64,000 bases of DNA from Saccharomyces uvarum (lineage: Eukaryota; Ascomycota; Saccharomycetes; Saccharomycetales; Saccharomycetaceae). Below are positions 59,066-64,000 of the stretch, piece after piece. The DNA is taken from contig OX365929.1 of the NCBI GenBank assembly GCA_947243795.1, forward strand, positions 372,001 through 436,000, written 5' to 3'. The notes beneath the pieces are model-generated. The model saw only the letters and a program-made list of their open reading frames with translations. It searched no databases and was not told the DNA's origin. The position numbers were made by a program, and so were the translations under genes. The number at the start of each line of letters is the position of its first letter. Position 1 is the first letter of the stretch.

Positions 59066-59665
59066 TCATTGTCTTTGGAAAAATGACTGGATATTGGCCA
59101 GCCTTGAAAGATTATCAAAGCCGGGAAAAGAAGGCAGTGGGAACCAGGAATTTGCGTCCTGGTCTCCAGACTGTCCGTTGGCAGGTTCCCATTTATCGCA
59201 ACAACGGAACCCATACGTGTTCCAAGCGGTCAAACACACTGCCACGATGACTAAAACTAAGTAAAAAATCTTTAATCTTAGAAGACACAAAATGGCAAAG
59301 ACACCCCAAATCACAGGTGTCAAATACATTGACCACCAGAATAATTTAGAATCAATAGCATTTATCGGTGGGCCAGGAGCATACTGCTTGTACGATTCAA
59401 AAGTGAAGCTAGAATTTTTGTTTACATCTGTAGAATCGTACCACCAACGGAGTTGAACCAGTTTCCTACCAGTAATGTTTTTAGTCAAGTAAAAATCAAA
59501 CGAAAGTAAAAGCACGACGGTGATGAATTGAGGTGTGAAATTCAAAAACATAGAACCTATAATATAAAAGACTATAGGAACGGCCTTACCTGCCAAGTGA
59601 AATGATAGTAGCAACGGGTGTGACGACTTTAAAATCGTGTTATAGAAGTTATTTGCTTGGTCCAT
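59066..59665 (-). CDS. TVP23: Tvp23, Golgi membrane protein
   Basis: 199 residues, the expected length. A DUF846/TVP23 family protein with four membrane segments (starting at [55 protein letters not shown] and [20 protein letters not shown]). Works in late-Golgi vesicle traffic with Yip-family proteins; its exact function is not known. The C-terminus is cytosolic and ends [13 protein letters not shown]. Confidence 0.94.
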   Translation of the reverse strand: MDQANNFYNTILKSSHPLLLSFHLAGKAVPIVFYIIGSMFLNFTPQFITVVLLLSFDFYLTKNITGRKLVQLRWWYDSTDVNKNSSFTFESYKQYAPGPPINAIDSKLFWWSMYLTPVIWGVFAILCLLRLKIFYLVLVIVAVCLTAWNTYGFRCCDKWEPANGQSGDQDANSWFPLPSFPGFDNLSRLANIQSFFQRQ

Positions 59666-59946
59666 CTTGCATTCGTTATTTAGGTACTATTACCGTTGTG
59701 TTGATATCAAAAAGTGAAGACTACTTGAAACTACGGTGTTCTTCATTAATCTCATGTACGGTCGAGATGGAAATGAAATCCCTTTTCGCCTGGAGGCGCC
59801 TTGCGAGTGCGAGAAAATCATAGGTCCAAATAAATATACCACAAGCAAAAAGTAAAAGAAGTGACAGTAAAAGAATATATATATATATGTATGATGCATG
59901 AATAGATTTTAAAATAAGCCGCTATGCTAAAAAGGAGGGATGTTAA

Positions 59947-61791
59947 TTAGATTAGATAATGCGTGAAACACTTGCTGTTTTTATGGACAACCATCTCGTT
60001 TCTTTTAAAATAGTTAAGTTCCAGTTTAACCTCATTCATGGCTTTATTCATGCTCGGATTCACTTTCGTCATCCATAATAATCTATGGCGATTCATGATA
60101 AATTCTGGATTGGCTCTCTCGTATATATTTGATGACCAAGTACTTGCTAGGCACACTTCTTCAGCGAACCGGACACCTTTTTTTTTCGTTGGTTTTGAAA
60201 CAGCCCCGACGTTGTTTGACGAGCATTTGGGAGACGAATTCTCACAATCCTCAAACCTAATATATTCCCAATCATTTCTTAATCTGTCTACTATGTCATT
60301 TCTAAAATTCATCGGTAAGTGTATTGTGCCAAACAAGGGCTGTCGTGAATCTGTGGGCAAGCTGTAAAAGTGTCGTGCTGATTCGTTGTTATCCAAAGAG
60401 GGCCTCTTGGTGGACCTAGGTGGCGGTTGGTTTCTTGTGTCAATAATATACTCGCCAAGCTTTGAAAAATCTTCAATTATGGTCTTATCAAACAAAGCGT
60501 CGTTGATGCTGTTCTCTTTCATATTACGGCGAAAGGTGTCTGTGTGATCGTTAGGTGCGGTCTCGTGTAGTTTCTGTCGTATTTCCAACTGTTTCTGCCT
60601 AGAATCATATTTGTTGTTTTCTTTTGACAGCAAATCATCAAATATTGAATTTGCGTCCATTAAAGTTTCATCGTCATCAATTTCAATGCTGTTCAAAGTT
60701 GCATCCATCAAGTCGATATCATTTTCGATGTCGGGAAGCTCATCAAAATGGTCAGCGATATCAACGCTAGCATCTAACTTTTTTTTCGGATATTTCTTGT
60801 TAGGCTTTGTGTTCGATTTTCCAGAGCTTGACCAAAGCTTTTTGAAGACAGAACCCAAACTTAATCTTGAGGACGGTTTTTTGTATTCGTTTTTACGATG
60901 ACCTGAATTAGACTTATTTTTTCTATCCCATGGCCCGGACTTTGTAGGTGGCTCAATTTCTTTTTCGTTCAACATATTCAACTTTTCTATATGAGAGTTG
61001 TGAGTCTCAGTAACGGCATTTTGGAAGCTATAAGATATGGTGACGGTTTTATTTTCAAAACCATCATCATGACTTTCTGTACAACTGGTTGGAGTGTTAA
61101 CGGTAGATATTGGAGAAGATGACGCAATCGAACTTTTCGTCGTCGAGGGAACTGAACTGCTAGAGTTCAGACTATTTGTATCCTGAAAACTTTCCCTGTT
61201 AGGAGCAGAGAGAACTTGGGCGGGAATATTTTCTAATGGAGCGCTACCGCCCTTCTGGGCAAAACTAAATGAAAAAGGGTTCTTAGAAGACAAGCTTATT
61301 TTTTTTGAGCTAGTAGAATTTTTCCCCTCAGGTTTTGGCTTGAATACTTCGCCATTAGGAAATCGAAAGCTCGTTTTCATTTTAGAACGTTGCATTTGAT
61401 AAGGTGTTAATTTTCTGTACATCTTTGCGGTATTCGGTGGATTTTGGCTCTGATCTTGGTGATAGTAATCCTTATTTAACCCTTCATGGAATGAATTTCT
61501 TTGTTTGACTGTAGAGAATGCGGTTTTGTTATTACGTTGGGCGGCTGTCATTGAAGAAGACCTCATTGGAAAATTATTGGTTCTAGTCATAGAATCTTGG
61601 CCGTTCCCACAACGGTGAATTTGTCTTTTCTTATTTGGGCCAAAAGAATTGTATTCCGCATCTTTTCTAACATTTAGCTTAGAGAATGTACTAGATAATG
61701 AAAACAAATTCGAAGTTGAGTTTGACCTAGGTATCAATCGCTCTGATATGGATTGGTCTTCTTGACCAGACAAATATGGACTTTCCATCAC
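59947..61791 (-). CDS. AFR1: Afr1, pheromone-induced morphogenesis and receptor-desensitising protein
   Basis: 614 residues (about 620 in S. cerevisiae). Needed for pointed mating projections; binds septin Cdc12 and the phosphatase Glc7 and promotes adaptation of the pheromone receptor. Mostly low-complexity Ser/Asn/Lys sequence. Near the C-terminus the motif KKKGVRFAEEV fits the Glc7-docking type (VxF with basic residues before it). The last block ANPEFIMNRHRLLWMTKVNPSMNKAMNEVK is conserved. Three tandem pheromone-response-like elements lie upstream. Confidence 0.94.
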   Translation of the reverse strand: MMESPYLSGQEDQSISERLIPRSNSTSNLFSLSSTFSKLNVRKDAEYNSFGPNKKRQIHRCGNGQDSMTRTNNFPMRSSSMTAAQRNNKTAFSTVKQRNSFHEGLNKDYYHQDQSQNPPNTAKMYRKLTPYQMQRSKMKTSFRFPNGEVFKPKPEGKNSTSSKKISLSSKNPFSFSFAQKGGSAPLENIPAQVLSAPNRESFQDTNSLNSSSSVPSTTKSSIASSSPISTVNTPTSCTESHDDGFENKTVTISYSFQNAVTETHNSHIEKLNMLNEKEIEPPTKSGPWDRKNKSNSGHRKNEYKKPSSRLSLGSVFKKLWSSSGKSNTKPNKKYPKKKLDASVDIADHFDELPDIENDIDLMDATLNSIEIDDDETLMDANSIFDDLLSKENNKYDSRQKQLEIRQKLHETAPNDHTDTFRRNMKENSINDALFDKTIIEDFSKLGEYIIDTRNQPPPRSTKRPSLDNNESARHFYSLPTDSRQPLFGTIHLPMNFRNDIVDRLRNDWEYIRFEDCENSSPKCSSNNVGAVSKPTKKKGVRFAEEVCLASTWSSNIYERANPEFIMNRHRLLWMTKVNPSMNKAMNEVKLELNYFKRNEMVVHKNSKCFTHYLI

Positions 61792-62572
61792 TGTCAGTTG
61801 TTTGTTATCCTGCTAAATTCAGCCTGATGTGTGTAATAAGATTTAACTCCACTTTCTTTCTCGTTCACTTTTTTCTATAGCCCTTATTGCATATAGGCGG
61901 TATATATATTTATTTGAAAAAGACCTTTAAGCAAGCGCCTCATTAAGTAACCAAGATGAGCTGGGACCACAAGACTTGTTAAAAGGGCAACAGCGAAAGT
62001 ATTTAAGAGAAGCCAAACTTTTATGAAACCTGGGGTATCCCGAACATGTAATCTGAAATCTAGCATACCACCAAAAGGGAAATAATCGAGGAAAAAAAGA
62101 GGCAGCGGAAAAGGAAAATGTAAATTCCATCTATTTTTAGGCGCTGCCCCTTGCAGGGATCATACTTGTTTCATACTTGTTTCATACCTGTCTCACCAAA
62201 GTGACATGTGGAATTCACCAGGGAGTCAAACATCATACAGCCAAGAGGACGTTACCTGGTGATTACAAACCATTCAAGAAGTTAACAGCGAGACTGAATA
62301 AAAAACTCCCGTTTTATAGAGAATATGTAATACAAAGAGTAGTTGCTCTCAAAAAAATGAGAATCTCTAATCTCACTTAAAGTCATTACGTAGACAACAT
62401 TACGGTAGAGGGACTTAAAATTTCCTTGCGTTTCTTTAGAGATGATTATTATATAGGGCTGCACATATACACGCTATACAGATAGGAGAATTATTGAAGG
62501 GGGTAAATGCACATGATGGACATTTCTATTTATTTTTCATTGTTGCTGATTTTTTTTTTCGTTGTTTATCTC
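61792..62572. other. Intergenic: AFR1 promoter and SSS1 3' region
   Basis: 781 bp without a supported gene. It contains the triple 11-bp repeat with Ste12-type sites (62161-62195) and a further TGAAACC at about 62023. TATATATA near 61903-61910 lies about 115 bp before the AFR1 ATG. The 67-codon open frame on the plus strand at 62177-62380 starts without an ATG and is rejected. Confidence 0.5.
62161..62195 (-). promoter_or_regulatory. Three tandem 11-bp units with pheromone response elements, AFR1 promoter
   Basis: Units CATACTTGTTT, CATACTTGTTT, CATACCTGTCT in a row. TGTTTCA (reverse of TGAAACA, the Ste12 site) occurs exactly at 62167-62173 and 62178-62184; the third unit gives TGTCTCA at 62189-62195 with one change. 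The spacing of 11 bp places the sites on the same face of the helix. AFR1 is a pheromone-induced gene, so use by Ste12 is a sensible inference. Confidence 0.75.
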
Positions 62573-62815
62573 TTAAACAATAACGTATCTAATTGGAATA
62601 TGGATCAACTTGATAGCATAGCCAATGATACCGACGGCGACAAAACCGATACCGACGGCCTTGACGATCTTGGAGTATTCCCTCAAATCAGGCTTCTTAC
62701 ACTTAGCTAGGAATTGAGTCCCTTCTCTGACAAACTCCACTGGTGCCTCGACCAATTTTTCAACTTGGTTGTTGCTTGGTTTCTTGTCTTCACCCTTTTC
62801 GCTGACTCTAGCCAT
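62573..62815 (-). CDS. SSS1: Sss1, Sec61-gamma subunit of the ER translocon
   Basis: 80 residues, the exact known size. An amphipathic helix that clamps Sec61 (VEAPVEFVREGTQFLAKCKKPDLREYSKIVKAVG) is followed by one tail-anchor membrane segment (GFVAVGIIGYAIKLIHIPI). Essential for co- and post-translational import into the ER. It lies downstream of RRP1 on the same strand, with 292 bp between. Confidence 0.98.
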   Translation of the reverse strand: MARVSEKGEDKKPSNNQVEKLVEAPVEFVREGTQFLAKCKKPDLREYSKIVKAVGIGFVAVGIIGYAIKLIHIPIRYVIV

Positions 62816-63107
62816 TTCTTTTCTGATGTTCTTCCTGGTTTTCTCTTTGAGACACTAGCGTACTGCGGGAAATGGGCACGAGTTATGAACAGTAATAACC
62901 AGGTAATGCTTCCCTCTTCCTGCAATCGCTATTATTCTTCCAGTCCCAAGTGAAAAAAATAAAAAAAAAGCGTTGCGAGGAAAAAAGGCGACGTGTTTCG
63001 TTTTTTGCCAATATCCGCGGAGGGTAATGGCCTCATACTGCTATACATATACAACTTCTATTTATATGGGCGATTCACGGCAACATATATCATCGCCCCC
63101 GGAAGGT
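62816..63107 (-). promoter_or_regulatory. SSS1 promoter region with a perfect PDRE
   Basis: 292 bp between RRP1 and SSS1. TCCGCGGA at 63014-63021 is a perfect palindromic PDRE (Pdr1/Pdr3 site), 199 bp before the SSS1 ATG. It also contains a CGCG core that RSC-type factors can bind, so the reading is not unique. Confidence 0.5.
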
Positions 63108-63956
63108 CTAGAACCCCTCCCATTCTTCAGCTTCCTCCTCTCCAGCTTCGCTTTCAGCGTCTTCCTCGGCCACTTCCTCACGGAGAACGCCCCAGGCAGT
63201 AAGTCTGGTGTCGCTGAATAGATCTTCTTTGATCTTTTCTCTCAACACTTTGCTGTTGTTGTAGTCAGCAACAAGGCCTTGGAATATCCCGATGAACTTG
63301 ATCAGCGGTGTTTCTTTTGCGCTTTCAGCCAGTTTGCGCAGTTGCTCTTCCTTCTTTTCATCATCTTCATCCTCGTCGTCTTCTTCTTCTTCTTCGTCCT
63401 TGAGTAATCTCTCCCATTCGTCCAATAGAATATCAACGATATGGATTGGGATCCCTGTGTAAACCTTTAAGCTCCCGCTTAAAGGCAACCCTTTTAGTAC
63501 CTTGGCAATGTATTCATCGACTAGTTTTTTATCCCAGTTTCTCGACTGTAAGTATTTTAGTTGGTTGAACAACACTCTTCTTATCAATAGCAAATACTTG
63601 TCCAATCTATGTCTATCAATGTTGAACCACTCGAAACACATGACCTTCCAGAAACCCTTACTGAACTTGAGGAAAGCTTTGTCATTTATGGTCAACTCAT
63701 CGGCACTAGTATTGTCCTTAGGATCAAAATACAACCCATGCAACTCACCTAATTCACTGGCCAGACGTTGCTGTGGTCTAGGACGGTCACTAAACCACAT
63801 GGAGTAGTAGAGACCTTTCCATAGCTTGTTGAATTGTAGCTGTTTATTCTCTTTAAATTGTCTAGCGGTTAAATATTTCTTTAACACCTCAAGTGCATTT
63901 TCTCTAGTCTTTCTATTATTCGATGATAATTGCTTAACGAAATTTGAAGTCTCCAT
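63108..63956 (-). CDS. RRP1: Rrp1, 60S ribosome biogenesis factor (Nop52 family)
   Basis: Essential nucleolar protein for 27S pre-rRNA processing. Starting at 63956 ([20 protein letters not shown]) gives 282 residues (278 in S. cerevisiae). The Nop52 helical domain fills about 1-215 ([49 protein letters not shown]). An acidic insertion ([17 protein letters not shown]) and an acidic C-terminus ending in EEWEGF follow. The frame upstream of 63956 has only a TTG. The promoter is mostly outside the window. Confidence 0.97.
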   Translation of the reverse strand: METSNFVKQLSSNNRKTRENALEVLKKYLTARQFKENKQLQFNKLWKGLYYSMWFSDRPRPQQRLASELGELHGLYFDPKDNTSADELTINDKAFLKFSKGFWKVMCFEWFNIDRHRLDKYLLLIRRVLFNQLKYLQSRNWDKKLVDEYIAKVLKGLPLSGSLKVYTGIPIHIVDILLDEWERLLKDEEEEEDDEDEDDEKKEEQLRKLAESAKETPLIKFIGIFQGLVADYNNSKVLREKIKEDLFSDTRLTAWGVLREEVAEEDAESEAGEEEAEEWEGF

Positions 63957-64000
63957 TTTCCTTTGACTCTGCTTCAAATTTATATATCTACCTAGTATAT

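Noticed and set aside
62177-62380. 67-codon plus-strand frame in the AFR1 promoter
   Set aside because: Starts with TTG and overlaps the pheromone-element repeat; no family features.

Overview
This window is nuclear DNA from a budding yeast of the genus Saccharomyces. It is AT-rich and gene-dense, with about 37 protein genes in 64 kb. Introns are rare (two found), with TACTAAC branch points. The regulatory code is also typical of yeast: Reb1, PAC/RRPE, Rlm1, STRE and PDRE sites. Gene order and orientation match, as I recall them, the run VMS1-TPI1-DET1-DBF4-CDC34-PST1 ... AFR1-SSS1-RRP1 on the right arm of S. cerevisiae chromosome IV (YDR049W to YDR087C). The proteins differ from the S. cerevisiae versions I remember: about 4% in the highly conserved Tpi1, and much more in Rrg1, Yos9, Stn1 and the Doa4 N-terminus. 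I therefore infer a sister species of the Saccharomyces sensu stricto group rather than S. cerevisiae; I cannot name the species without an alignment.

Layout: 1-9.5 kb holds the 3' part of VMS1 (ribosome quality control), TPI1 (glycolysis), DET1, DBF4 (replication kinase activator) and CDC34 (E2). 9.5-16 kb holds PST1 (cell wall), EMC10 and YOS9 (ER folding and ERAD), TGL2, a tandem tRNA-Arg/tRNA-Asp unit and the intron-containing UBC5. 16.7-31 kb holds MAK21 (60S assembly), a soluble tandem ABC protein, LCB2 (sphingolipid synthesis), AIM7, the intron-containing RPS13, RRG1, RTR2, OCA6 and DOS2. 31-42.5 kb holds DOA4, FMP16, PAA1, IPT1, SNF11 and TPS2. 43-52.7 kb holds PPH3, RAD55, SED1, SHU2, PET100, TFB5 and VPS41. 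53-64 kb holds PDC2, STN1, RRP8, TVP23, AFR1, SSS1 and RRP1.

There are no operons. Functional links are by theme: ubiquitin (CDC34, UBC5, DOA4, YOS9, VMS1), ribosome synthesis (MAK21, RRP8, RRP1, RPS13), DNA repair and telomeres (RAD55, SHU2, PPH3, STN1, DBF4), sphingolipids (LCB2, IPT1) and cell wall (PST1, SED1). Promoter motifs agree with several of these roles.

I found no transposon, LTR element, virus-like element or CRISPR array, and no convincing unknown gene system. The most unusual structure is a perfect 49-bp inverted repeat flanking SNF11. Other items worth a look are a triple 11-bp pheromone-element repeat upstream of AFR1, PDRE-type sites upstream of LCB2, IPT1 and SSS1, short upstream ORFs touching the starts of four genes, and an ABC protein whose motifs predict a single working ATP site. 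Sizes quoted for S. cerevisiae orthologues are from memory.
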